Origin: Bactericera cockerelli
Taxonomy: Eukaryota; Arthropoda; Insecta; Hemiptera; Triozidae
DNA length: 64,000 bases
Assembly (NCBI GenBank): GCA_024516035.1
Contig: CM044958.1
Coordinates: 8,576,771 to 8,640,770, forward strand
Direction of reading: 5' to 3'
Shown: positions 57,201 to 64,000 of the stretch, piece after piece
How the letters are laid out: the number at the start of each line of letters is the position of its first letter
Position numbering within the stretch: position 1 is the first letter of the stretch
Notes under the pieces: model-generated
The model's input: the letters and a program-made list of their open reading frames with translations, nothing else
Told to the model about the DNA's origin: nothing
Database searches by the model: none
Made by a program: the position numbers and the translations under genes

Positions 57201-60200
57201 TTTAGGCAGAGTAGTAAAGTATGTTTGCAAATTTCCAAATGTTTCCATGATACTAAGTATTATAGGAGACTCACTGTGAAACGATTCTAGGCTGTCAATC
57301 ATAACATGCGAGTTAGAGTGTGTGAATCATGAGGAAGTCCTATTATCGACATTGATAATTTTTTTTCTAACATTTTATTTAAAAGTCATCAAAGTAATAT
57401 CTTTTTATTTTTTATTAGTCATTTATGCAAGCATAGATCAGGCATAGCCACATATATGATGATGGATATCTTTTGATGAGGGTATAGCATTTGTGTTGTA
57501 ATGAGTTCTGTAGATCTTTATTGAACCTCTCCATGATTATTTCTGGTTTGAAAACTATCTCATCTTCAAATGTCACACCAAGATATTTGATGGTTTCACC
57601 AATTTCAATGGATTTTATCATGTTGCTGTTGTCAATGTCAATGTTCTTCTTAACCAGTTTTCCCTTTTGAAATTTGATAACAATGCATTTGTCAAAATTT
57701 AACTTGTAGCCCACCTTGTCAAACTCGGCCCAAGCAATCTTTGTTATTTGTGTAAGCACTAGCTTCAGAATCACCAAATAAAACAATGTCTATCTGCAAA
57801 ACCCCTTGCAGTTACTGGTTGTACATTTTCATGAAGTATGAAACCTACCTTCAGCAATTTTCAGTCTCGCTAAAGCATGAGTACAATTGATTGATGGAGA
57901 GGTTGAACATCTTTGGTGATAAAGGTAGGCCTTGAAAAAATCCTTTTTTTATGTCAATCTGTTTGAAATTCCACTTTTTGTTTGAATCTGGGTGGAATTA
58001 CCGACCACCAATGTTTTTTTTAACATTCTAAGTTTAACTGGGTAGTAATGTGTGGTCTAATAGGTTAGCCAATGTGCTGGTGACCTGACTCAATCAAATG
58101 CCCTTGAACATCTAACATCACTATCGTGCAGTCTTTTCTCTCTTGTTTGGCTATAGTTAATAGGATAGTTGGGAAAATAAATCGGATTCATAAACTAAAG
58201 TATTGTAATATAGTGCCAAGATCATATTTTAAAACGATTTTATCATGAAATCAACGACCAGTGGCGGCATTACGAAATTGATATTGGATAATGATGGTTG
58301 ATTGGATATACATAATTATGATGTATTAGCATTAGTTCTCGAATGTCAATACTACCCACTAAAATTTGTGACATAATAACTTTAAAAAAACACAAATAAC
58401 TAGCTCTTTATTTCTTTTTATATTTATCTTTATATCATGGGCATTTGAACAGGCAGTAGTCACATAATAAAGTAACAGGACTGTTCCTCAGAATATCTCG
58501 AGATGCTATTCAGGATCGAGAAAAAGGATTTCCCCTAGATTTCAAGAGTAATTTAAAGACTTAAAAGTTGTTGACTGCCTGCAGCAAGCACGGAATAAAA
58601 ACTTTCTTCGGCTGGAACTTTTCCAAAAGTAATTTGGCTGTGAAATCTTCTTTCCCCCTATGATTTTTTCTCGCGTATTATTGAGCTTTGCAGACCATTA
58701 GAAGTATTCGTGTGTAATCTTTTCAGCCTTTAAAGTGCTCCTTATGGTTCCTTTGCTTATTCTCTCTATTTCATATGGCATAATTTATACTTATATCTGC
58801 TTCTTAAATCTTTTCACATCTTTTTGGATCTATTGGCTATCTTAAATTTAAAAAAGACTACTTATAAGTTTTTATGATCACTCTTGAAGGATAAAAGGAA
58901 AGTCGCTCTTATCTTATTGGTTCACCGTCATATCAGTTGTTAATTTTTTTCATTTCTTATGACTTATATGACATTTACCACGACAGATAACTGATTTAAA
59001 ATTTGCCACAAAATCCATTTTGGTTTTTCAGTAGGTAATACTAGGTAACTTTAATGACAAGAGCGGTTATACATAATCAAGTTCATAAAAATCACTATAC
59101 TAAACACACCCCTGCCATCCGAGTCCACAGACATTTAATGATAAAGTTTATACATACAGTCCAAATTATTTTCCTGCCTTGTGCAACAAATAATTACACA
59201 AGTCGGAACGTTTAACACGTATGAGACGGGTCCTATTTTCTATAGTTTATACGCTGGGACGGCTTCAAATTAGGGGTATGTGTTCCAAATATGACAACAA
59301 CAAAAAAAAAAATTGGGACGGGCGAGGACAAAAATATATTAATAATAGCATTATCTGTGCCCACCGGTGGGTCACGTTACAAGGGAAATGGAAAAAAAAA
59401 ACGTGACCCACCGGTGGGCACGCCGTCTCATACATGTCTCTATTTTTGAAATAGCTAATTGTATTAAGTAGAAAAAGCTCTCTTATCTATCTTCAGTCCT
59501 TATTGTCGTATTTTAGATTGGCATTAGACAAAACTTTTCTCATTAAATATATTGCTCCGATTCATGTCAAATACACTCCACACCTCGGCCAAGGCGTGGG
59601 AGATAAAAAAAAGTATGATTTAGCCTTCAATTTTACTTTCCTCAATTATTCTTCCACGATACTCTATAAAAAGTATAATAATAAGACCGACCTCATAGCT
59701 TATCGATAAGGCGGCGGACTTGTAACCTGGAGGTCGGTGGTTCAAGTCCGGTTTCAGGTAGATTAGTAAAGCGAGTTAGAGTAGTTGTGACATCACGAAA
59801 GTGATTAACACAATATGATAACTTTTTTTTTAACTTTTTAAAAAGTAATAATAATAATACTTTTATTTGTGTTATTATGTCACAATTTAGTGGGTAGCGC
59901 AGAATCATAGACTATACCACTTTAATTTACAATATCTTGTATTATTTTTTTGCTATGATTCTGCCACTGGTCGCTGCTTCACATCAAAGCAGCTACTCAT
60001 TTTTCCTCACGAGGTATGAGTGGACCCCGAACATCCAAGTACAGAGCAGAAAAAATCCTCCCCCGCTGGGAATCGAACCCAGGTCACCATGTGTGCAATG
60101 CCTAGCGCGCTAACTCACTCGGCCACAGTGACTACAATTTTACTTTCCTCAATTATTCTTCCACGATACTCTATAAAAAGTATAATCATAGTATTAAATT

Positions 60201-63200
60201 TATTTTTTATTTCTGCTTCCTCAATTCTTCCAGTGTACAAAATCCTGGATGAGCTCGGTGGCTACTTGGCTCCGAACAATGCTCCCTCCGTAGACCTCAC
60301 TCATCTGGTGCGGCGCATTCTGCAGATCTACAGCTCGCCTCTGTTCGATGTCTACCTAGATCGATCCCTGCTAGACCCAAATGATACCCTGAGTATCTAT
60401 GTGGATCTACCAAAGCGATTTGTCCCCGCGCGACATTTCCTTGAGAGTAAAGTAAGTCGTTGATGCCAAGTTGAAACTACGTGCGAAATTAATGGACAAA
60501 ATTAATACCTTTAGTCATTGCTTACCGCCGGTTTTCCTTATCGTACACAGAACAAAATGCGTGACTTAGCGCCACAGAGGTATTACAAAAGATCTATTAA
60601 TTTCACGCTATGGGTGAAATTAAGGGTGGCATTAATAGACGTTTTTGTAATACCTCTGTTGGCGCTAAGTCACGGATTGCGTACTGTGTAAGATAGGGAA
60701 AACCGACGCTTACCAACGACTTAAGTTATTGATGTTGTTTATTAATTCCGCCCTAAGTGACGTTTTTTGTAATACTTCTGCTGCGCCAAGTCACCCTTTG
60801 CGTACTGTCTTAGATGGGGAAAACCAGTGCTAAATCATGACTTAAAAACGATTTTGTCTATTAATTTCGCGTCCAATTTAGTCAACAGAAAAAAATGCGT
60901 TAAAAGTATTTTTAGTTTTTTTTTTAAATCAAAGTTTCAATTTTTATCAAACGACTTCATCTTCAAAGATCCTGTCACTGTATGCAACTCAAGGTCGAGG
61001 CATTTCCTCGCTAGGCCCATGACACACGTGCGAGTTATAGACACTTATAGACACACGCTAGGCCCATGACACCGTGCGAGTTATAGACACTTATAGACAC
61101 ACGCTAGGCCCATGACACACGTGCGAGTTATAGACACTTGACGGCGCGATTTTTTCTCGCAGCGTCGAAGCCTCATATTTCCCTCTCCATGACACACGAC
61201 AGCGTCAAGGTACACGCCTCATCACCGCCGCGGCGGTCAGTCATGAAGTAACGAATAGAACAAGCGAGAAAATCCCCGCTGGCGAGAAGGTGTGTTACCA
61301 ACCATGCTCGGTTGAGTACTGCTATAACGTCAAGTTTAGTGTCTTTTTCCCGCCCCGATCTCCCGGCGGGTAGCAGATACCAGTGTTTATACCCCTCGCC
61401 GCTTTCATAACGCGGCGGACAAGAGTTATAGAATAGAATATACCTTGTTTATACTGCCGAGTACCGAGGTAAAACTGAAAAGTCCCCCTTTACTCCAGCA
61501 GTTAAACAGGTCTTATAAATTTTACAGGATAAAGTTATGAGTGCAATTTCACACAGCGCGTTGTATTGCCTCTATTCCTACACATCTATTTCTCCACATA
61601 ACTGTTCATCACATAAACCAGAGGCATTTGCAAGAGATTAAAACAATAGTAGCTAGATGCAAAAGTTAAATATTCGTCTACTCCTAGCATAACAATGGAC
61701 TATTCCCCAGAGAACGTGCTTTCAAATGGAAATATAATTTTCAAGAGCATTAAAGAAAGAAAAAAAATGTGCTTCGGAATAATCCTAGGAGAATTCCCTT
61801 GTGTTGGCATATTTATGTGTTGTGCTCGTGTGTAGTTACACTCACAATGCATGCATGCCAATTATTATCTTGAAACAGTGCATTAGGGAAATGAGGAATG
61901 TTCCTACGCCTTTTTTCTCTATTTCCCGCTACATGAATTGATCTGTTTTATGGAATGTATGACCAACTCAGACTACTATGTAGAAGCAGATATATTATCT
62001 CCACTTCTGATTGTAGAGAAATTTTATTCATTTTATTTTATTTGACAAATGACATATAATTATGAATGATCCGTCATAAAAAAGAATTAAAGAAACGATT
62101 AGAAATTTAATATTAAGGGAAAGAAATGAGTTTTTGATTATTCGAATTTACTAGGTATGTTTTTTATTATTGTTATCTTTGTGTTTAAAAAAATCTGCGA
62201 CCTCAAATAGATTAGATCCTTTGTGACATGCCCCAATTAAGTTACATATTATTTCAAATAATCTCAATAGATTCATGTATTCAAAATAATCATTTAATTA
62301 TCCCATCCATTGGCAGCTACTCAATAAGAAGTTGTTATTCTAGTCATAAGTGCACAGTTGAACACTATGTCTAAAGTCTAAAAGTCTATGGCACAACTAA
62401 AGAAATCATTTAATTTATAGTGCGAATTTGACCCTAAATTTTTATATTCAGCCAATATGGTCAATGCGTCGGTCAGGTCATCGAGAGGTCGTGAGTTCGA
62501 AACCCAGCCATGACAAGTTATCCTCACATTTGCTAGTTTGCACACACATAATAATAAGTCTTCGACTTTCCGCTGGAATAATGGGGCTCATAAGTCCTAG
62601 TCGGGAAGTAGAATTATTATTTACATTATTATTTATCTGAATTTCAGGTCTTCCCAGAGAGTGTTTCTGACTTTCGATATTTCGATATTTTTGAACGAAA
62701 GAAGAGAAACAACGAAGAGAGTAGAGCCTATCTCCATATCAAGGTAAGTTTGCCGCAAAAGATGCTATAGACAGGATATACCGCCCTTCTTTTATTTTCA
62801 AAAAAAAAAAAAATGAGTGTTTCACAGCCTTTTTTTCTTTTATAGTCATGAAATAGGAGCTACTGTATACGCTTGTGGTCTGTGTTATAGCCTGCCCATC
62901 CCGTCGTATGGCTCCCCTCTGATGGGCGAGAAGTGACACAATACTCTCCATTTAGGTGCTGGGTCATTATTAATTTTTCTGCAAGCATTATTTATTCTTT
63001 AACGACCTCAGTAGCTTGTTTGATGAGGCGGCGGACTGGAGTTCCCTGGTTCAAGTAATCTTGTAATTTATTTGTATTAATAATAATAATTGTACATAAT
63101 TGGTATAATAGGTAACACATGTTTCATATGACTACCCCACGTTAAGGGGATACAGCCCTCTTGTTTTGTGGGGTAGTTTGTCCAAAGTTAAGCAAATATT

Positions 63201-63459
63201 TAGTAAAGCGTACTCAAACAGTTGTGATATCACAATTGTGACTAAAACAAATTAGATAACTTTAACTTTTATTTTAGTGTACAATAAGCCAGCAACTTAT
63301 CATCGCACTATCCTTTTTATTTTACAGGGTAGGATAGAAGAATTGAAGCTGATTTTGATGGAGAAAATATTAGACTCGTTTCTCCCAGCAACATTGACGG
63401 CTGCGCAGAAGAAAGAGGAGAAAACTCAGATCCTGTCCTTTGCTTCCACTCTCAGCAAA
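47084..63459 (+). CDS. neprilysin-like M13 zinc metallopeptidase, N-terminal exons
   Basis: Five exons (47084-47321, 54374-54472, 60234-60451, 62648-62743, 63328-63459) join in compatible phases (1, 1, 0, 0) into 261 residues. All have AG acceptors and GT donors. The protein begins with the M13 opening signature: CESTSQKLHLNMNP then VEPCRDFYQYACDHY, where C-x(n)-C and DFYQYAC are the family hallmark. VFKKLGEFFESCVNSNDESN, LGGYLAP, DLTHLVRRILQIYSSPLFDV and LSIYVDLP follow the usual order of the M13 N-lobe. M13 enzymes are membrane-anchored or secreted peptidases that cut short peptides such as neuropeptides. The membrane anchor upstream and the HExxH and ExxxD catalytic exons downstream are not in view. 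Most M13 proteins have CGxW where this one has CDHY. Introns are long and full of repeats. Confidence 0.85.
47326..47480 (-). mobile_element. tRNA-like SINE inserted at a splice donor
   Basis: The head ACCGACCTCAGTAGCTTGAT lies at the right edge and the A-tail (T9 on this strand) at the left. The exact 11-bp duplication TTGCAAGGTAA at 47315-47325 and 47481-47491 defines the insertion. B-box-like GGTTCAAGTCC is intact. This is the best-defined copy of the family. Confidence 0.92.
47765..48180. repeat. 27-bp tandem repeat interrupted by another repeat
   Basis: Units of ACTTAAAACTTAAGTGTTAA plus TAGAAAC run from about 47765 to 47960 and again at 48103-48180. Between them lies a segment (GACGTTTTTGTAATACCTCT, GGCGCTAAGTCACCGATTGC, GATAGGGAAAACCGA) that recurs at 60470-60870. 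AAACTTAAGTTT-type palindromes are built into each unit. Confidence 0.85.
48181..48654. other. intron sequence, nothing recognised
   Basis: AT-rich sequence within the first long intron of the peptidase gene. Confidence 0.5.
48655..48870 (-). mobile_element. tRNA-derived SINE, third family
   Basis: On the minus strand: AGTCACCGTGGTCGAGTGAT and GTGACCTGGGTTCGAATATC (A and B boxes), then TCTGGGGCCCACTCATACGT and ATGACCAGTGGCGACATAC. The same order is seen at 59880-60134. Confidence 0.8.
49690..49810 (-). mobile_element. 5S-SINE body copy, minus strand
   Basis: On the minus strand: GGCCCCACCCAGGCTGGGTG, AGCTTAATGTGGGTAGCTGG, then GGAGGGTGAAACCCCCGTC. It lies within the pogo-like element. Confidence 0.75.
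49815..49922 (-). mobile_element. tRNA-like SINE, minus strand
   Basis: On the minus strand: CCAGCCTCCGTGGCGTAACG (A-box region), CTTAGTTCAATTCCCGG (B-box region) and TTGGAGCAGACTTTTCGC. It directly abuts the 5S-SINE body copy, so the two may form one composite element. Confidence 0.65.
50287..50412 (-). pseudogene. pogo-type transposase N-terminal fossil (psq-like helix-turn-helix)
   Basis: ATG at 50412 opens MPRNYKMKKPPPLYTEAQ and AVRRATAVF, 41 codons to a TGA at 50287. The start MPRxYK, a basic loop, then an aromatic followed by a helix and the R-x-A-A/T turn match the pipsqueak-type DNA-binding domain at the front of pogo/Tigger-like transposases. In the next frame EIPQT resumes the expected IPQTTL helix start, so a single-base change or indel created the stop. 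No DDE catalytic region remains. Confidence 0.7.
50876..51112. other. intron sequence, nothing recognised
   Basis: Short AT-rich spacer between the pogo-like element and the next SINE. Confidence 0.5.
51113..51254 (-). mobile_element. tRNA-like SINE copy
   Basis: Near-identical to the copy at 47326-47480: CAACCTCCAGGTTACAAGTC, CCGCCTTATCGATCAAGC and the ACTGAGGTCGGTT head on the minus strand. GAAAACTGAC occurs on both sides (about 51077 and 51254) and may be the target-site duplication. Confidence 0.88.
51509..51877. mobile_element. MITE with about 30-bp TIRs
   Basis: CCGACCTCGAGGACCCTGTG at 51521-51540 is inverted with one mismatch at 51845-51864; the inversion extends outward through TTTATTAAG/CTTAATAAA and inward through AAA/TTTG. 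No transposase. Confidence 0.65.
51878..52371. other. intron sequence, nothing recognised
   Basis: Short frames only. Confidence 0.5.
52372..52565 (+). mobile_element. tRNA-derived SINE, second family, good copy
   Basis: GTCCCGATAGCTCAGTGGTC is a near-perfect A-box region and AGAGGTTGCGAGTTCAGAAC the B-box region. ATAATAATACGTCTTGGGCT, TGGAATAATGGAACTCA and TAATCGGGCAGTATGAATAA follow. It is SINE-like rather than a tRNA gene because the 3' acceptor strand is replaced by the body. Relatives at 13955 and 62450. Confidence 0.82.
52566..53015. other. intron sequence with T-rich tract
   Basis: A T24 tract at about 52899-52922 could be a minus-strand A-tail. Nothing else is recognised. Confidence 0.45.
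53016..53287 (+). mobile_element. non-autonomous Helitron, second family
   Basis: Starts TCTCTATATATAAAACAG after A, ends ACGGCTAG before T. The hairpin CCCGTtgcaaagcACGGG lies 9 bases before the end. Inside are a CTAC/CCTA microsatellite (53043-53083) and TTTG repeats. The layout and the GGCCATGCCTTAG motif are shared with the 16-20 kb Helitrons, but the rest differs. Confidence 0.85.
53288..54373. other. intron sequence; GT microsatellite
   Basis: A (GT)n microsatellite at about 54246-54295. TTTCTGTTTCAG at 54362-54373 is the 3' splice site of the next exon. No other gene or repeat is clear. Confidence 0.55.
54374..54472 (+). CDS. neprilysin-like exon B
   Basis: 99 bases; the first two complete the codon left by exon A, giving Asp. 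Encodes LLFKSKNSGVFKKLGEFF and ESCVNSNDESNLKQ, the M13 segment with the conserved FF-x-SC. Donor A/GTGAGT, phase 1. Confidence 0.85.
54473..55494. other. intron sequence, nothing recognised
   Basis: A GAACTGCCAGTGAGATCC-type near-inverted pair at about 55205-55245 (TCACTGGCAGTT and AACGCTGCCAGTGTGC) is short and may be chance. No coding region. Confidence 0.45.
55495..55700 (+). mobile_element. tRNA-like SINE
   Basis: TGCCAGTCAAGTGGTCAACG, then CAGTTGGTTCGAATCCTACC (B-box region), ATAATAATAAGCTCTGAGG and AATGCTTTGAGCATTAACCT. The tail CGCCTGGTGGTTAGTTACCT is inverted at 36655-36700. Confidence 0.75.
55701..57414. other. intron sequence, nothing recognised
   Basis: About 1.7 kb without credible coding sequence. 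56340-56560 shares loose phrases with 58420-58620 (GTTGACTGC, AGCACGGAATA), possibly an old duplication. GTTAACACGTATGAG at about 56957 matches the left end of the MITE at 59212. Confidence 0.4.
57415..58010 (-). pseudogene. LINE reverse-transcriptase fossil
   Basis: On the minus strand: KQIDIKKGFFQGLPLSP and KMFNLSINQL (the QGxPLSP region), then LFYLVILKL, a broken catalytic neighbourhood, then DKVGYKLNFDKCIVIKF and IKYLGVTFEDEI (the K-x-L-G-V/I region downstream of the active site). Two or more frameshifts and stops intervene. The motifs suit R2-like or similar site-specific LINEs, but the clade is uncertain. Nothing 5' of the palm motif is recognised. Confidence 0.7.
58250..58385 (+). mobile_element. 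SINE tail, third family
   Basis: AACGACCAGTGGCGGCATTA, GTATTAGCATTAGTTCTCG and AATACTACCCACTAAAATTT match 36430-36545. The tRNA-like head is absent. Confidence 0.75.
58386..59211. other. intron sequence, nothing recognised
   Basis: AT-rich intron sequence; see the possible old duplication noted at 55701-57414. Confidence 0.4.
59212..59440. mobile_element. MITE with internal 22-bp stem-loop
   Basis: TTAACACGTATGAGACGG at the left is matched by CCGTCTCATACATGT at the right (13 of 14 over the core). Inside, 59357-59378 and 59400-59421 are perfect 22-bp inverted repeats with a 21-base loop, each containing the palindrome CCCACCGGTGGG. TTAA is present on the left only. Confidence 0.7.
59686..59835 (+). 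mobile_element. tRNA-like SINE copy
   Basis: ACCGACCTCATAGCTTATCG at the head, TGGTTCAAGTCC in the B-box region, and GTGATTAACACAATATGATA before a T-rich end. AAAAAGTATAATAATAA on the left and AAAAAGTAATAATAATAA on the right look like its target-site duplication, within the tail of the next SINE. Confidence 0.88.
59880..60134 (-). mobile_element. tRNA-derived SINE, third family
   Basis: On the minus strand: GTAGTCACTGTGGCCGAGTG, GTGACCTGGGTTCGATTCCC (a very good B box), GGGTCCACTCATACCTCGTG and GCAGCGACCAGTGGCAG. Its head ends exactly at the 52-bp repeat. Confidence 0.85.
60234..60451 (+). CDS. neprilysin-like exon C
   Basis: 218 bases after TTCTTCCAG; A from exon B plus TG gives Met. Encodes YKILDELGGYLAPNNAPSVD, then LVRRILQIYSSPLFDVYLD and LSIYVDLPKRFVPARHFL, all typical of the M13 N-lobe. 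Donor AAA/GTAAGT, phase 0. Confidence 0.9.
60470..60880. repeat. inverted and direct copies of a 130-bp repeat
   Basis: 60485-60612 (minus) and 60615-60745 (plus) form a large imperfect inverted repeat. A third, diverged plus copy is at 60755-60875 and a fourth at 47960-48100. All carry GTAATACCTCTG, GGCGCTAAGTCAC and GATAGGGAAAACCG. TTAATAGACGTTTTTG marks one edge. Probably a MITE family. Confidence 0.8.
61005..61140. repeat. about 45-bp tandem repeat, 3 copies
   Basis: GCTAGGCCCATGACACACGT, then GCGAGTTATAGACACTTATA, three times with small deletions. Confidence 0.9.
61141..61450. other. GC-rich patch in an AT-rich intron
   Basis: Clearly richer in G+C and CpG than its surroundings (CGCCGCGGCGG at about 61225, TCTCCCGGCGGGTAG at about 61360, AACGCGGCGGAC near 61411). 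No open frame or RNA gene is recognised. It could be part of an unrecognised transposon. Confidence 0.5.
61451..62449. other. intron sequence, nothing recognised
   Basis: AT-rich intron without credible features. Confidence 0.45.
62450..62638 (+). mobile_element. tRNA-derived SINE, second family
   Basis: GAGAGGTCGTGAGTTCGAAA (B-box region), CATGACAAGTTATCCTCAC, ATAATAATAAGTCTTCGACT, TGGAATAATGGGGCTCATA and CCTAGTCGGGAAGTA match the copy at 52372. It ends only 10 bp before the next peptidase exon. Confidence 0.8.
62648..62743 (+). CDS. neprilysin-like exon D
   Basis: 96 bases, phase 0 at both ends. Encodes VFPESVSDFRYFDIFERKKR and ESRAYLHIK. Acceptor AATTTCAG, donor AAG/GTAAGT. Fewer hallmarks than exon C, but the frame and phase fit. 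Confidence 0.75.
62800..62975 (-). mobile_element. SINE copy, minus strand, head missing
   Basis: A-tail complement first, then on the minus strand AATGACCCAGCACCTAAATG, CTTCTCGCCCATCAGAGGG, GATGGGCAGGCTATAACAC and AGGCTGTGAAACACTCA, as in 17648-17940. Confidence 0.85.
62999..63260 (+). mobile_element. tRNA-like SINE copy with insertion
   Basis: ACGACCTCAGTAGCTTGTTT head and CCCTGGTTCAAGTAA core, then about 130 foreign bases (a TGGGGTAGT-type imperfect inverted pair around 63130-63180), then the family tail TAGTAAAGCG and GTTGTGATATCAC. Confidence 0.7.
63328..63459 (+). CDS. neprilysin-like exon E
   Basis: 132 bases, phase 0. Encodes GRIEELKLILMEKILDSFLP and KKEEKTQILSFASTLSK, a helical N-lobe segment that fits the M13 pattern after exon D. 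Acceptor TTTTACAG, donor AAA/GTAAGA. The gene must continue beyond the window, since no HExxH motif has been reached. Confidence 0.78.
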
Positions 63460-63581
63460 GTAAGAAACAATTTGGAAAACATACGATCATAATGCAGAGA
63501 ATGTCCGTCTAAAAATGTATTTGTTTAGTTTATATTGTTTATAATAATTTAATTACCTTTAGTTTGTATTACTTTGTACTG

Positions 63582-64000
63582 TTTTTTTTTTTTTTTTTTG
63601 TCATTAAACAAATTTAATATAATCTTACTAACCGAAAAGTTAGGGCTGGCTGGTGGACGTTAAACAGGGAGAAGACCAGTCTCTCGCCAGAGGGCTAAAA
63701 ACAGAGACCGGAAGACTAGCTCACCCTGACGAGTCAAGCTAGATTGTAGTTTTCCCAAGGGTTTAATAGATTGGAAATAATAAGCTCAAGTTCTCACGAT
63801 GGTTGATCATACACATGAGATAATGTGGTTCTGGACGAGCCATACAGGAGCACCTGGGAATAGTTTATGTTGGATATCTCCCACAAACTCGAATGATAAA
63901 GAATATATTTCACTAAGGTTCACTTAACTACAGGGTGAACATAAAGTCTCACCCCACCCCCCGTATCTCGAGAATGGCTGAAAATACAAGAAAACGCAAA
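63582..64000 (-). mobile_element. possible retroposon 3' end, minus strand
   Basis: T18 followed by GTCATTAAACAAATTTAATA, as at 18691. The rest up to the window edge is unrecognised intron sequence. Confidence 0.35.

Larger units (their letters stand above)
59628..60186. repeat. 52-bp direct repeat flanking two SINEs
   Basis: 59628-59679 and 60135-60186 are identical over 52 bases (CAATTTTACTTTCCTCAATT to AAAAAGTATAAT). Everything between is two SINEs in opposite orientation. The right copy lies 47 bp before the next peptidase exon. Confidence 0.92.

Overview
The window is AT-rich, intron-containing animal DNA packed with dispersed repeats. It is almost certainly from an insect: CR1-type and I-type LINEs, a neprilysin-like gene with long introns, tRNA-derived and 5S-derived SINEs, and Helitrons. 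I cannot name the species from sequence alone; a hemipteran such as a planthopper is a guess. There is no prokaryotic organisation. Most long open frames are tandem-repeat artefacts or retrotransposon reading frames.

Layout. 1-7.3 kb: a 65-bp x3 tandem repeat, a tRNA-like SINE, a 3.2-kb pyrimidine-rich 39-bp minisatellite (1717-4890), a 636-bp TIR repeat, a Helitron remnant and a second tandem array. 7.7-11.2 kb: a purine-rich 38-bp minisatellite split by a 5'-truncated CR1-like LINE on the minus strand. 11-23 kb: no gene seen; SINEs, MITEs and four clear or truncated non-autonomous Helitrons of one family (one of them at 6.6 kb). 23.5-28.5 kb: a long CR1-like LINE on the plus strand. Its ORF1 carries a coiled coil, an SGNH-type esterase and an RGG-rich tandem-repeat tail; its ORF2 carries endonuclease and reverse transcriptase. 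28.6-33.2 kb (minus strand): the 5' part of a receptor gene with signal peptide, Tie-type EGF repeats and about seven fibronectin III domains. 33.4-41 kb: a TTAA-flanked long-TIR element, a 5S-rRNA-derived SINE with clean target-site duplications, a perfect 102-bp inverted repeat, and SINE copies. 42-45 kb: a fossil RT fragment and an I-clade LINE with RT, RNase H and a CCHC tail. 47-63.5 kb (plus strand): five phase-compatible exons of a neprilysin-like (M13) metallopeptidase. Its introns hold SINEs, a pogo-like element with a transposase fossil, a Helitron, a reverse-transcriptase fossil and several MITEs.

Two host genes are supported. The receptor gene is incomplete: no transmembrane or cytoplasmic domain is in the window, and one base seems missing from a homopolymer. 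The peptidase gene is also incomplete: the first exon and the zinc-binding catalytic exons lie outside or were not recognised. The most notable observations are a SINE whose 11-bp target-site duplication copied the 5' splice site of a peptidase exon, in-register slippery heptamers at the LINE ORF1/ORF2 junction and in the receptor gene, the RGG-repeat tail on an esterase-type LINE ORF1, the 5S-derived SINE, and the perfect 102-bp hairpin.
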